From the NCBI GenBank assembly GCA_015485235.1, contig WFTX01000331.1, positions 1 to 21,779 on the forward strand: a stretch of DNA of 21,779 nt, read 5' to 3'. Below the pieces are notes generated by a model. That model was not told the DNA's origin. It did no database searches and saw only the letters and a list, made by a program, of their open reading frames with translations. Shown in pieces: positions 21,683 to 21,779 of the stretch (position 1 is its first letter; each line of letters begins with the position of its first letter). The position numbers and the translations under genes are program-made. The DNA is from Nitrospirota bacterium. Its GTDB lineage: Bacteria; Nitrospirota; Thermodesulfovibrionia; Thermodesulfovibrionales; JdFR-85.

Positions 21683-21749
21683 CCGTGGCATATGTGCTCT
21701 GAATATGCACAGCGAACGCATTCCCAGTGGTCTTGCCACGGGGAATGCG
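21683..21749. other. Stretch with competing hairpins upstream of tRNA-Val
   Basis: CGCATTCCC (21717-21725) pairs perfectly with GGGAATGCG (21741-21749), with an inner GTGG/CCAC stem. In addition CCGTGGCA (21683-21690) is an exact inverted copy of TGCCACGG (21734-21741), which overlaps that hairpin, so the two pairings exclude each other. TGTGC/GCACA (21693-21697 and 21707-21711) makes a further small stem. No T-run follows on plus; no coding frame is evident to the window end. Confidence 0.55.
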
Positions 21750-21779
21750 AGCGGATGTAATGAGATAAAAACTTCCTTA

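Overview
The window comes from a Gram-negative (diderm) bacterium of roughly 50% GC. A complete Mla-type lipid transport set, several lipoproteins, a periplasmic diheme peroxidase, IHF and CCA-encoding tRNAs show the diderm envelope. The mix of a TreT-like glycosyltransferase, GT81 glucosyl-phosphoglycerate synthase, ArsS/ArsM and short intergenic tandem repeats is what I would expect from Nitrospirota or a Desulfobacterota-like lineage. That placement is inference from memory, not a computed result.

Left part (1-8643): an osmoadaptation neighbourhood. On the minus strand a compact operon runs gpgS (GT81) - mscS - DUF5752-like - treT-like GT4 (cut by the window edge), driven by a clear TTGACT-17-TATACT promoter. 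Upstream of it, also on minus, lie panD and a KamA-family radical SAM aminomutase whose substrate-side-chain residues look unsuited to lysine and better suited to an acidic amino acid. On the plus strand follow a glycerate 2-kinase and a mannosyl/glucosyl-3-phosphoglycerate phosphatase of the HAD superfamily. Together these could make glucosylglycerate, trehalose or a mixed glycoside, possibly a beta-amino acid osmolyte, and release them through MscS. A 168-bp imperfect inverted repeat sits between kinase and phosphatase.

Middle (8633-13587): a chain of overlapping or closely spaced plus-strand genes, a Cys-rich small protein - mlaE - mlaF - mlaD - mlaA - mlaC - Crp/Fnr-type regulator, then a DUF2892/YgaP-like membrane protein behind a palindromic operator at class II position, closed by a strong terminator.

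Right-centre (13588-19674): an extracytoplasmic redox/metalloid region. It holds a secreted protein with a Cys-rich tail behind a second palindrome, a lipoprotein with two YtkA/FixH-like domains, a MauG/CcpA-type diheme peroxidase, a rhodanese lipoprotein and a fused ArsS radical SAM-ArsM methyltransferase. The rhodanese carries an in-frame TGA exactly at the catalytic cysteine position, followed by a stem-loop with a GGUCU loop like the E. coli fdhF SECIS. I read it as a selenoprotein, and it is the most notable item in the window.

Right end (19675-21779): an AIM24/TIGR00266 protein, then on minus tRNA-Pro(GGG), a MerR-type regulator and ihfA (a common synteny), a small membrane protein on plus, tRNA-Val(CAC) on minus, and a stretch able to form alternative hairpins. 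Three intergenic spacers carry related period-8 and period-6 micro-repeats.
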